NCBI RefSeq assembly: GCF_042214795.1
Contig: NZ_CP090177.1
Location: forward strand, 2,728,001-2,792,000
Source of the DNA: Arcobacter iocasae
GTDB lineage: Bacteria; Campylobacterota; Campylobacteria; Campylobacterales; Arcobacteraceae
Direction of reading: 5' to 3'
Length of the DNA stretch: 64,000 nt
Part shown: positions 16,725-25,323 of the stretch, one piece after another
Layout of the letters: each line of letters starts with the position of its first letter
Numbering within the stretch: position 1 is the first letter of the stretch
The notes under the pieces: generated by a model
Database searches by the model: none
Told to the model about the DNA's origin: nothing
The model's input: the letters and a program-made list of their open reading frames with translations, nothing else
Program-made: the position numbers and the translations under genes

Positions 16725-17404
16725 CTGATATAATTTCAAGATTAAAAAGTAAGACAATTCTTCTAGTGGAAGATGAAAAAGTTATAAGAGAGAATATTGC
16801 ATCAATGTTAAAATTCTTTTTTAAAGAAGTTTATATAGCAAATGATGGATATGATGGAATTGAGAAATATGAAAACTATCTCCCAGATATAGTAATGACA
16901 GATTTAAAAATGCCTAATATGGGTGGTTTTGAATTAATTACAGAGCTTAAAAATCGTAAATCAACTTCTTTTACAATAATTGTATCTGCCCATACTGATA
17001 CAGATCTACTTATAAATGCCATACATAATGGAGTAGATAGGTATATAGTTAAACCAGTGATAGAAGATGATTTATTTGATACGTTTAAAGCCTTTTTAGA
17101 AAAACTTGACAATGTAATGCCCCAAATTATAAAATTGTCTGAAAATCTCTCTATAGATATTGATAAAAGTGAAATAATTCTAGATGAAAAGTCTATTCAT
17201 TTAAATAAAAAAGAGAATATGCTTTTAAAACTTTTATGTAAAGACTTAAATAAAACTATCTCTTATGAAGAGATAGAGTATCAAGTTTGGGGTAGCGAAT
17301 CTATGAGTTTGTCTGCTATTAGAAGTGTGGTTAGGGATTTGAGAAAAAAAATAGGGCAAGAGTATATTTCAAATGTTTCTGGGGTTGGATATAGAATGAA
17401 ATGA
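16721..17404 (+). CDS. OmpR-type response regulator
   Basis: 227 aa. Receiver domain with acidic pair EDE near 18-20, phospho-acceptor D in MTDLKMP (about 61), T/S in VSAH and K in VKP; then a winged-helix Trans_reg_C domain ending in GVGYRMK. Its ATG overlaps the kinase TGA, so the two form one signalling pair. Located in the middle of the nitrate-assimilation genes, the pair is the best local candidate for controlling them. Confidence 0.88.
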   Translation: MTDIISRLKSKTILLVEDEKVIRENIASMLKFFFKEVYIANDGYDGIEKYENYLPDIVMTDLKMPNMGGFELITELKNRKSTSFTIIVSAHTDTDLLINAIHNGVDRYIVKPVIEDDLFDTFKAFLEKLDNVMPQIIKLSENLSIDIDKSEIILDEKSIHLNKKENMLLKLLCKDLNKTISYEEIEYQVWGSESMSLSAIRSVVRDLRKKIGQEYISNVSGVGYRMK

Positions 17405-17420
17405 AATCTTTACATTTAAT

Positions 17421-17445
17421 GAGACCGTTATAAATTCTGTGTCAA
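17421..17445. repeat. Solo IS256-type terminal repeat
   Basis: GAGACCGTT...TTCTGTGTCAA, about 25 bp, between convergent genes. It resembles the sequence at 44145-44169 and the outer end near the broken IS256-type transposase at 63.47 kb. No transposase is attached, so I read it as a relic end. Confidence 0.35.
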
Positions 17446-17471
17446 GTCACCTAAAGTAACAAAACAAATAC

Positions 17472-19466
17472 TTATAACCTTGTTATACTTTTAATTCTAA
17501 CTGCACTATGATTATAATCTGGTTCAAAAGACTCTTTATCTACTAAATCAAGTGTCAGATAATTTATCTTTCTTACACTTACTGGTATAAAAACAGTCTT
17601 TTCTTTTACATCAGGGGTAATTTTTGCTTCTAAGGTAATTTCACCTCTTACTGAAGTTACATCAACCATATCTCCATCTTCTATCTCCAAATTTTTTGCA
17701 TCATTTGGGTGTATTTCTACATATTCTAAGGCTTTGAATTTTTTAAGGTTATCAAGTAGAGCTGTTTTTGTACCACTATGCCATTGATCTCTAGTTCTTC
17801 CAGTTAGTAAAATAAAGGGAAACTCTTTTGAGGTTTTTTCTGATAGATTCTCATTTTTTACAAAATGTAAATTAGCTTTTTCATTTTGTGTTAAAAATTT
17901 ATTATCTTTAAAAAGCTTTTCTCCCCAAATAAAAGTTTCTCCTTTCATATTATGCATATCAAGGTGTCTTTTTTTACTTATTTTTGTCATCTCTTTAAAT
18001 TCATTAAATATATCTTCAACAGTGGAATAGTCAAATGATTTTTTAAATCCTAACTCCCAAGCAATAAGTTTAAAAACTTCCCAATCAGGTTTACAATCAA
18101 TAGAGGTTCTTGTTACTTTTTTTTGTTTGGTTATTGTTCTATCCATATTTGTTTGCGTTCCATCTTTTTCTCCCCAAGGAGAAGCTGGTAATCTTATATG
18201 TGAAAACTCAGATGTTTCTGAATTTTCATAGGCGTTAATTTCAACTATAAGAGGAATATTTCTAAAAGCTTTTTCAACTTTTGCTCTATTTGGAAGATGA
18301 TATATAGGATCTGTATGTGAGATAATTAAAACTTCTACATTTCCTTTTAAAGCTTCATCAACTATTTCACAAGAGGTTAGTCCTCTTTTATTTTTTATTC
18401 CAGATGTTTTCCAAAATTCTTCTACTTTTTTTATTGATTCAGCTTCAAAATCCAAATGAATAGCTAGCGTTGTAGCCAATCCTCCTACTTCTCTTCCTCC
18501 CATGGCATTTGGTTGACCTGTTAGTGAAAAAGGTCCATTTCCTTCTTTGTTTATTTTCCCTGTGATTAAGTGCATATTAATGAGGCTTAAATTTTTATCT
18601 ACTCCTTGAACACTTTGATTTAATCCCATTGTCCAAGCACTTATGATATTTTCATTTTCATAAAACATTGTAATAAACTCTTCAAACTGCTCTTTTGATA
18701 AACCAGTTCTTTTTAGCATTTTAGTTTTTGCTTCTCTTGAAAGCTTATTTTTATATGTTTCAAAATTATTTGTGTATTTTTCTATATAGTTGGTATCTAT
18801 TTTTTCATCAGTAATTAATCTTTGACAAACAAGATTGAAAAAGTCGATGTCACTTCCTACATTTATTTGTAGATGTAAATGGGCGGCTTTTGTTGTGGGT
18901 GTAATTCTTGGGTCTATTACAACAAGTTTTAATCCTCTTTTTAACTCTTTTTTTATTTTATTAAAAAAGACTACATGGGCTTCTGCTGCATTTGAACCTA
19001 CTAGAATTAATAAATTTGCTTTTTTTATATCTTTCATTCTAACTGGAACATAATCAACTCCAAAAGCTTTCTTGTGAGCTACTACGGCACTTGCCATACA
19101 GGTTCTACTATTTGTGTCTACATTATTTGTATTTATAAAACCTTTTGCTAATTTATTAGCAATATAATAATCTTCTGTTAAAAGTTGCCCAGATAAATAA
19201 AAGACAACTCTTTCTGGCTCACTTTTTTTTATTTTAGAACTTATATATTTAATTGAAGTATCCCAATCTATTGTATTAAATTTACCATCTTGTTTTATCT
19301 GTGGTCTTAATAATCTTGATGATGTTTCAATTGTATGAAGTTCTGATGCTCCTTTTGCACATAATAATCCTTCATTTGTAGGATATGATATGTCTCCAAT
19401 AAGTTTAGAAGTATCAAATTCTATTCCACAACCAACACCACAATAGCCACATACAGACTTAATCAT
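17472..19466 (-). CDS. nasA: Assimilatory nitrate reductase catalytic subunit
   Basis: 664 aa molybdopterin oxidoreductase. N-terminal [4Fe-4S] ligands C6, C9, C13 and C36, Mo-ligating Cys in SRTCMAS (C123), and the typical GQPNAMGGREVGG and C-terminal molydopterin-dinucleotide-binding sections (LLTGRTRDQWHSGT). It reduces nitrate to nitrite in the cytoplasm; there is no signal peptide, which argues against NapA. It lacks the C-terminal BFD [2Fe-2S] extension of larger NasA proteins. Divergent from the nitrate importer with a shared operator. Confidence 0.85.
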   Translation of the reverse strand: MIKSVCGYCGVGCGIEFDTSKLIGDISYPTNEGLLCAKGASELHTIETSSRLLRPQIKQDGKFNTIDWDTSIKYISSKIKKSEPERVVFYLSGQLLTEDYYIANKLAKGFINTNNVDTNSRTCMASAVVAHKKAFGVDYVPVRMKDIKKANLLILVGSNAAEAHVVFFNKIKKELKRGLKLVVIDPRITPTTKAAHLHLQINVGSDIDFFNLVCQRLITDEKIDTNYIEKYTNNFETYKNKLSREAKTKMLKRTGLSKEQFEEFITMFYENENIISAWTMGLNQSVQGVDKNLSLINMHLITGKINKEGNGPFSLTGQPNAMGGREVGGLATTLAIHLDFEAESIKKVEEFWKTSGIKNKRGLTSCEIVDEALKGNVEVLIISHTDPIYHLPNRAKVEKAFRNIPLIVEINAYENSETSEFSHIRLPASPWGEKDGTQTNMDRTITKQKKVTRTSIDCKPDWEVFKLIAWELGFKKSFDYSTVEDIFNEFKEMTKISKKRHLDMHNMKGETFIWGEKLFKDNKFLTQNEKANLHFVKNENLSEKTSKEFPFILLTGRTRDQWHSGTKTALLDNLKKFKALEYVEIHPNDAKNLEIEDGDMVDVTSVRGEITLEAKITPDVKEKTVFIPVSVRKINYLTLDLVDKESFEPDYNHSAVRIKSITRL

Positions 19467-19531
19467 AATTTGCCTTTTTTATTATATATAGTGTTATTAT
19501 ATAAAAAAAATTCATTAAAAATTAAGAATAA

Positions 19532-19550
19532 TTGTATATAAAATATACAA
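19532..19550. promoter_or_regulatory. Nitrate-assimilation operator, nasA/nrtA copy
   Basis: TTGTATATAAAATATACAA, arms TTGTATAT/ATATACAA around three bases, midway between divergent nasA and nrtA. A TATAAT (19581-19586) for nrtA lies about 30 bp downstream, so the palindrome is well placed for an activator of nrtA and upstream control of nasA. Confidence 0.7.
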
Positions 19551-19628
19551 TTAAGTTAAATTTTACATTAAAAAATAGTATATAATTTATCCATCATTAT
19601 TTGAAATAAATAAAATTAAGGAAATCTC

Positions 19629-21008
19629 ATGTTGAAACAAGTGTTAAAAATAGGTCTTGGTCTTTCAGTTGTAGCATCAACTTTAATGGCTACACCAGAA
19701 AAAACTAAATTAAAAATAGGGTTTATCGCTTTAACTGATTGTGCTCCACTAGTAATTGCTAAAGAAAAAGGTTTTTTTAAAGCAGAAGGTTTAGATGTAC
19801 ATGTTGTAAAAGAGGGAGGTGGATGGCCTGGAATTCAACAAAAAGTAATTAGTGGCGAATATGATTTTTCTCATGCACTTGCTGGTATGCCAATTGCAGC
19901 AACTCTTGGAATAAATGGAAATGCAAACCTTGTAGCCCTTTTATCACTTGATTTAAATGGTAATGCAATTACTTATGGTAATAACATTATAAAAGAGATG
20001 GAAAAATATGGTTTGGATAAAACAAAAAGACCAGTAAGTGCTGAGAGTTTAAAAAAGTACATTGATGCTAAGCACAAAGCTGAGGGAGCAAACTATAAAC
20101 CTCTTACTTTTGGTATGGTACATCCTGTTTCAACTCACAACTATGAATTAAGATATTGGATGGCAGCAAGTGGTATTAAGCCAGATGAAGATTGTACAAT
20201 CAAACCTTTTCCACCTCCAACGATGCCTTCAAATTTGATTGCTGGAAATATTGAAGGTTATTGTGTTGGTGAACCTTGGAATTCAAGAATTGTATTAAAA
20301 GGTGCAGGAAGTGCCCTTGTAACAAATTATGATATTTGGAATAACAATCCAGAAAAAGTTTTACAATCAAGAGCAGATTTTGTAAAGAAAAATCCAGAAA
20401 CAACAAAAGCAGTTATGAGAGCTGTTTTAAAAGCTCAAATGTGGTTAGATGAATCTTGGGAACATAGAGAAGAAGCTATAAAATATTTAGCACAAAATAA
20501 TTATGTTAAAGCACCAGTTAGTGTTTTACGAAAATCAATGAGTGGAACTTTCCTTTATAATAAAGGTGTTGATAGTAAAAATCCTATGTTTAATGTATTT
20601 GCAAATGATTATGCAGCTTATCCGTTTTATTCACATGGAATGTGGTTTATTACTCAAATTTACAGATGGGGACAACTTGACCATGCTGTAAATATGAAAG
20701 AAGTGATAGAAAAAGTTTATAGACCTGATTTATTTGCAGTTGTTGCAAAAGAGGTTGGCTATACATTGCCTCCAAGTCCTTGGAAAAAAGATGGCGTTGA
20801 TGAATACAATAAATTTTTAGATGGAAAAGTTTGGGATCCAAATAAAGCAGTTGATTATATTTATGATTTTAAAGTTCAAAACTCATTAGTATCAAAAGAA
20901 GAGTTGGCTAAAGCAAATAATTGGACAGTTGAAACAAAACAACCTGCATATGTATGTCCTTATGGACCAGCTGGGTGCGCAGATCCGAAGTATGTAACAA
21001 AAAAATAA
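19629..21008 (+). CDS. nrtA: Nitrate ABC transporter substrate-binding protein (NrtA/CmpA family)
   Basis: 459 aa with an N-terminal signal peptide (cleavage near residue 20, after STLMA). The body follows NrtA/CmpA: KLKIGFIALTDCAPLVIAKEKGFF, then the FDFSHALAGMP-like region, YCVGEPWN and a C-terminal PYGPAGCADP. It binds nitrate (or bicarbonate in CmpA) in the periplasm. The neighbours nasA and nirB favour nitrate. A hairpin after it probably lowers expression of the permease and ATPase relative to this binding protein. Confidence 0.88.
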   Translation: MLKQVLKIGLGLSVVASTLMATPEKTKLKIGFIALTDCAPLVIAKEKGFFKAEGLDVHVVKEGGGWPGIQQKVISGEYDFSHALAGMPIAATLGINGNANLVALLSLDLNGNAITYGNNIIKEMEKYGLDKTKRPVSAESLKKYIDAKHKAEGANYKPLTFGMVHPVSTHNYELRYWMAASGIKPDEDCTIKPFPPPTMPSNLIAGNIEGYCVGEPWNSRIVLKGAGSALVTNYDIWNNNPEKVLQSRADFVKKNPETTKAVMRAVLKAQMWLDESWEHREEAIKYLAQNNYVKAPVSVLRKSMSGTFLYNKGVDSKNPMFNVFANDYAAYPFYSHGMWFITQIYRWGQLDHAVNMKEVIEKVYRPDLFAVVAKEVGYTLPPSPWKKDGVDEYNKFLDGKVWDPNKAVDYIYDFKVQNSLVSKEELAKANNWTVETKQPAYVCPYGPAGCADPKYVTKK

Positions 21009-21030
21009 AAGAGGAATTTTCCTCTTTTAA
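21007..21030 (+). terminator. Intercistronic hairpin between nrtA and nrtB
   Basis: AAAAGAGG (21007-21014) pairs with CCTCTTTT (21021-21028) right at the nrtA stop. As the permease and ATPase genes follow on the same strand, it probably acts as a partial terminator or 3' stabiliser. Confidence 0.6.
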
Positions 21031-21114
21031 TAATTATTGATATTAATATTTAAAGTAGGCATATTCAAGTATTAGTATGAGTAATCTCTTAAAGCAAAAA
21101 ATCAAAGGTAAAGT

Positions 21115-21924
21115 ATGAATACAAATAATTTAAAAAAAATAGTTCTGCCAGCTATTGTATTTTTTATAATAGTAGCTATATGGTCAACTATTGCACAAAA
21201 TGTTCACAATTTTCCAACACCAACAGATACTTTTGTACATGCATTTGGTGGAACAGATAGCAATGGTGATGAAGTAATAGGAGTATTATCAGACCCTTTT
21301 TATATTACAAATCAAGATGATAAAGGTATCTTTTGGCAAGTAATGAATTCACTTGAAAGGGTTTTTTCTGGATTTATTCTAGCAATTATTGTAGGTGTTC
21401 CTGTTGGTTTAGCTATTGGCATGAGTAAAAACTTTCAAATTGCATTTGAACCATTTATTCAAATTTTTAAACCAGTATCTCCTTTGGCATGGTTACCGCT
21501 TTTACTTTTTGTATTTCAAGATATAAATGCAACCGCAATTTCAACTATTTTTGTAACTTCAATTTGGCCAATTATTATAAATACTTCACTTGGTGTTAAA
21601 AGTGTAAGTGAAGATTATATGAATGTGGCAAAGGTTCTACAGTTTACTCCCTTAGAAAAAATAAGAAAGATAATTTTACCAGTTGCAGTTCCATATATTT
21701 TTACAGGTATGAGACTTAGTCTTGGTATTGCTTGGCTTGTAATTGTTGCAGCAGAGATGTTAACAGGTGGTATTGGGATTGGATTTTGGATTTGGGATGA
21801 GTATAACAATCTAAACTATTTTAATATTATTATAGGGATTATTATTGTGGGCTTAGTTGGATTTATGCTAGATGTTATTATGGGAAAAATTGCAGATTTT
21901 TTTGATTATAGAAAGAGAGTTTAA
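21115..21924 (+). CDS. nrtB: Nitrate ABC transporter permease
   Basis: 269 aa with about six transmembrane segments. The EAA loop region reads VAKVLQFTPLEKIRKIILPVAVPYIFTGMRLSLGIAW, the hallmark of NrtB/SsuC-type permeases. The N-terminal periplasmic insert is typical of NrtB. Forms the importer channel with NrtA and the ATPase that starts two bases after its stop. Confidence 0.87.
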   Translation: MNTNNLKKIVLPAIVFFIIVAIWSTIAQNVHNFPTPTDTFVHAFGGTDSNGDEVIGVLSDPFYITNQDDKGIFWQVMNSLERVFSGFILAIIVGVPVGLAIGMSKNFQIAFEPFIQIFKPVSPLAWLPLLLFVFQDINATAISTIFVTSIWPIIINTSLGVKSVSEDYMNVAKVLQFTPLEKIRKIILPVAVPYIFTGMRLSLGIAWLVIVAAEMLTGGIGIGFWIWDEYNNLNYFNIIIGIIIVGLVGFMLDVIMGKIADFFDYRKRV

Positions 21925-21926
21925 TT

Positions 21927-22721
21927 ATGGAAAAGAAGTTTTTGAGTTTAGAGTTTGTAGATAAAGTTTTCCCTTTACCAAATGGTAAAGAATATGTTGC
22001 AGTAAAAGATGTAAATTTACAAATAAAAAAAGATGAAATAGTAGCAATAATTGGACATAGTGGTTGTGGTAAGAGTACATTATTAAATATGATTGCAGGA
22101 CTTGATACGGTTAGTTCAGGTGGGGTGTTTTTAAATAATAAAGAAGTAAATGGACCAGGTCCAGAAAGAGCTGTTGTTTTTCAAAATCACTCACTATTAC
22201 CTTGGCTTACAGTATTTCAAAATATTGAATTAGCAGTTAAAAAAGTGATGCCAGAACTTAATAAAATAGAACTTGAACAAAGAGTTGATATGTTTGTCGA
22301 TATGGTTAATTTAACCGCTGCTAGAGATAAGTTTCCAGGTGAAATATCAGGTGGTATGAAACAAAGAGTAGGGATTGCAAGGGCTTTATCAATAAGACCT
22401 GAAGTATTACTTATGGATGAACCTTTTGGAGCACTAGATTCTCTAACAAGAGCAAATTTACAAGAACACTTAATGCGAATACAACAAAGTGTGAAAAACA
22501 CAGTAATAGTTATAACCCATGATATTGATGAAGCTGTTTTATTAAGTGATAGGGTTGTAATGATGACAAATGGACCTAGTGCAACTATTGGAGAAGTTTT
22601 AGAAGTAAACTTACCACATCCAAGAAATAGAGTTGAACTTCAAAAAGATCCTGAATATATAAGATGTAGAGAAGCGATACTTAGTTTCTTATATGAAAAA
22701 TTTGCTAAAGAAGACGAATGA
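21927..22721 (+). CDS. Nitrate ABC transporter ATP-binding protein
   Basis: 264 aa. Walker A GHSGCGKST (43-51), Q-loop in VFQNHSLLPW, signature SGGMKQR (about 140-146), Walker B LLMDEPFGALD and H-loop VITHD. The LPWLTVFQN segment is typical of the NrtC/NrtD/SsuB/TauB subfamily. It lacks the extra NrtA-like domain of cyanobacterial NrtC, so it is NrtD-like in form. Last gene of the nrt operon; the 220 bp after it are featureless. Confidence 0.87.
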   Translation: MEKKFLSLEFVDKVFPLPNGKEYVAVKDVNLQIKKDEIVAIIGHSGCGKSTLLNMIAGLDTVSSGGVFLNNKEVNGPGPERAVVFQNHSLLPWLTVFQNIELAVKKVMPELNKIELEQRVDMFVDMVNLTAARDKFPGEISGGMKQRVGIARALSIRPEVLLMDEPFGALDSLTRANLQEHLMRIQQSVKNTVIVITHDIDEAVLLSDRVVMMTNGPSATIGEVLEVNLPHPRNRVELQKDPEYIRCREAILSFLYEKFAKEDE

Positions 22722-22939
22722 AATTATTTAAAATGAGTTGATTATTCTTTTGTTTTATTAATAAAAAGTACATAATACATAAGTTTGTATGTGTCTTTCT
22801 AATATTTAATAAGTGTGCTTTTATGTAGCTTTATAAGTATAATATTGCGTATACTCTAAATCAACCTTTAAAATAAGAAGTTCAATTTAAACTGGCTTAT
22901 TAAAATAAATTAAGTAATTTTTTACTCAATAATTATTTT

Positions 22940-23353
22940 TTATATCTTACCTTCTTCATTTGTAAGATTGTCTAAAGTAGTTTCTTTAAACATCTTTTGT
23001 ATTAAATTTTTTGGCTCAATCCATTGATCATGTAAGACACATTTATTTGAGCAATCACAATAACCTATACCTAAGATACATCGTTCTTCATTGAGTGAAT
23101 CATTAAATATATCTAAAATATCCGAAATTGTAATTTTTGAAGCAGCTTTATTTAGTTCGTATCCACCTTCTCTTCCTCTAATTGATTTAATTAAACCAGT
23201 CCGTACAAGTTCTCCCATAATTTTAGTTAAAAATTTATATGGAATTGATAACTTCTCTGATAAGTCTTTTGCGCTAAGGAGAGTTTCATTCTTTTGATTT
23301 GTAATGTAACTTAAAATTCTAACAGCATATTGTGATGTATTGTGTAATTGCAT
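22940..23353 (-). CDS. Rrf2-family regulator (NsrR-like)
   Basis: About 137 aa from ATG 23353, which has AAAGGA at five bases; the frame is open 12 codons further. Winged-helix Rrf2 fold (SQYAVRILSYI, LSAKDLSEKL, IPYKFLTKIMGELV, RGREGGYEL) with a cysteine cluster (ERCILGIGYCDC..KC near residues 100-115) able to hold an Fe-S cluster. NsrR-type members sense NO. It is divergent from norC, and two copies of a CTACTTAAAGGTAG element lie in between, so it is the likely controller of the nor operon. Confidence 0.8.
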   Translation of the reverse strand: MQLHNTSQYAVRILSYITNQKNETLLSAKDLSEKLSIPYKFLTKIMGELVRTGLIKSIRGREGGYELNKAASKITISDILDIFNDSLNEERCILGIGYCDCSNKCVLHDQWIEPKNLIQKMFKETTLDNLTNEEGKI

Positions 23354-23398
23354 ATGAATCCTTTGATATATTAATTTAATTATATTCAAGATACTTTT

Positions 23399-23465
23399 AA
23401 TTACTACTTAAAGGTAGAATTAAAGAAAATTTGATACTATTTCAATTACTACTTAAAGGTAGAAT
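23399..23465. promoter_or_regulatory. Direct-repeat operators of the nor promoter
   Basis: A 22-bp sequence AATTACTACTTAAAGG plus TAGAAT occurs exactly at 23399-23420 and 23444-23465, 45 bp apart. Its core CTACTTAAAGGTAG is an imperfect palindrome (arms CTACTT/AGGTAG). The second copy lies just before the norC ribosome site, the first near the regulator's promoter. Confidence 0.65.
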
Positions 23466-23482
23466 ATAAATAAGGAGTTAAA

Positions 23483-23929
23483 ATGAGTGAGCGTATTACT
23501 AAAAATATGGCCAAAAACATCTACTTTGGTGGAGGTCTTTTTGCGATTTTGGTATTTGCAGGACTTACCTTTGATACTGTTAATAAAATTCCAGAACTAA
23601 GTCATGATGAAGAAATTACAAAGTCTGTTGCTCTTGGTAAAAAAGTATGGGAAAATAACAATTGTGTAGGATGTCATACTATATTAGGTGAGGGTGCTTA
23701 TTATGCTCCTGAGCTAGGTAATGCATTTAAACGATTGGGTGAAAGTAATGAAAAAGCATTTAAAGCATATTTATCAGGATGGATGGCTGCTCAACCATTA
23801 GATATTCCTAATAGAAGAAAAATGCCACAGTTTAATTTAACGCCAGAACAAATAAATAGTCTTGCAGATTTTTTAATTTGGACATCAAAAGTTAATACTC
23901 AAGAGTGGCCACCAAATATTCAAGGATAA
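23483..23929 (+). CDS. norC: Nitric oxide reductase cytochrome c subunit
   Basis: 148 aa. N-terminal membrane anchor at about 13-30, heme c site CVGCH (61-65) and a distal Met region in RKMPQFN. NorC delivers electrons to NorB at the periplasmic face. AAGGAG precedes ATG. First gene of norCBDQ, nine bases before norB. Confidence 0.92.
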   Translation: MSERITKNMAKNIYFGGGLFAILVFAGLTFDTVNKIPELSHDEEITKSVALGKKVWENNNCVGCHTILGEGAYYAPELGNAFKRLGESNEKAFKAYLSGWMAAQPLDIPNRRKMPQFNLTPEQINSLADFLIWTSKVNTQEWPPNIQG

Positions 23930-23938
23930 GGAAACCGT

Positions 23939-25321
23939 ATGAAATATTCATCACAAATGGTCGCAAAGCCATATTTTATTTTTGCACTAATTCTTCTTGC
24001 AGGAGAAATTCTTTTTGGTATTAGCATGGGAATACAATACCTATATGGCGATTTTTTATTTCCCGCTATTCCATTTAATGTACTTCGTATGGTACATGTT
24101 AATTTGCTTATTGTTCTTTTATTATTTGGATTTATGGGTGCTACTTATTACCTTATTCCAGAGGAAAGTGAAAGGGAGTTGTGGAGCCCCTTATTAGCAA
24201 AAATTACATTTTGGGTATTTGCAGTAGCAGGTGTACTAACAATATTAGGTTATTTGTTTGTGCCTTATGCAACTTTAGCAGAAATTACATTTAATGAGTT
24301 ATGGCCAACTATGGGGCGTGAATTTTTAGAACAGCCCACTATTACTAAAATAGGTATTGTTTTTGTTGTTTTATCTTATATCTTAAATGTAACGATGACT
24401 GTATTCAAAGGTCGAAGAACGACTATATCGATTATTTTACTAACAGGCTTATTTGGACTAGCATTTTTCTTTCTATTCGCATTTTATGTTCCAGATAATC
24501 TTGTTATGGATAAGTTTTTCTGGTGGTTTGTTGTTCATTTATGGGTTGAGGGTACTTGGGAACTTATTATGGGTGCACTTTTAGCATTTGTATTAATTAA
24601 AACAACAGGTGTTGACCGAGAACACATAGATAAATGGTTGTATTTAATTATTGCGATGACATTGATTTCTGGATTAGCAGGAACAGGGCATCACTTTTTT
24701 TATATTGGAACTCCTGGATATTGGTTATGGATAGGTTCTATTGTTTCAGCTGCTGAACCAATTCCATTTTTTCTAATGATACTTTTTGCTTTTAGCATGA
24801 CAAAAAATCGTCGTATACAACATAATAATAAAATAGCACTTACTTGGGCTAAAGGTACAGCTATTGTATCATTTTTAGGAGCTGGAGTTTGGGGTTTTAT
24901 GCATACACTTGCACCTGTAAATTTTTATACACATGGTACGCAGTTAACAGCAGCACATGGACATTTATCATTTTTTGGTGCATATGTTATGATATGTTTT
25001 ACCTTGATATCTTATTCTATGCCGATTCTGAGAGGTCGTCCACATGGAAATGGACCTAAAGCGCAAAAAGTAGAATTGACAAGTTTCTGGTTGATGGTTA
25101 TTGGTATGATAGGACTTACCTTGGCTCTAACTGTTGCTGGAATAATGCAAATTGAAATGCAAAGAATCCCTGATTCAGCTCATGCTCTTAGTTTCATGGC
25201 TACACAAGCAAAATTATCAGTAGTTTATGGAATTCGTTTATTATTTGGACTAATGGTTTTTGTTGGATTATTGACATATTTTTACAGTTTCTTTGTTAAA
25301 GAGGTAAAGGTAGGCAATTAA
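23939..25321 (+). CDS. norB: Nitric oxide reductase catalytic subunit
   Basis: 460 aa heme-copper oxidase superfamily member with about 12 transmembrane helices. Conserved histidines are visible in RMVHVNLL, HLWVEGTWE, GTGHHFF and AAHGHLSF, giving ligands for heme b, heme b3 and FeB; the Glu in VEGTWE is typical of cNOR. It reduces two NO to N2O at the inner membrane. No fused N-terminal domain, so this is the short cNOR type that needs NorC, not qNOR. Confidence 0.93.
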   Translation: MKYSSQMVAKPYFIFALILLAGEILFGISMGIQYLYGDFLFPAIPFNVLRMVHVNLLIVLLLFGFMGATYYLIPEESERELWSPLLAKITFWVFAVAGVLTILGYLFVPYATLAEITFNELWPTMGREFLEQPTITKIGIVFVVLSYILNVTMTVFKGRRTTISIILLTGLFGLAFFFLFAFYVPDNLVMDKFFWWFVVHLWVEGTWELIMGALLAFVLIKTTGVDREHIDKWLYLIIAMTLISGLAGTGHHFFYIGTPGYWLWIGSIVSAAEPIPFFLMILFAFSMTKNRRIQHNNKIALTWAKGTAIVSFLGAGVWGFMHTLAPVNFYTHGTQLTAAHGHLSFFGAYVMICFTLISYSMPILRGRPHGNGPKAQKVELTSFWLMVIGMIGLTLALTVAGIMQIEMQRIPDSAHALSFMATQAKLSVVYGIRLLFGLMVFVGLLTYFYSFFVKEVKVGN

Positions 25322-25323
25322 AG

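Noticed and set aside
17472..19466. Periplasmic nitrate reductase NapA
   Set aside because: No Tat signal, shorter than NapA, and the neighbours are assimilatory genes.
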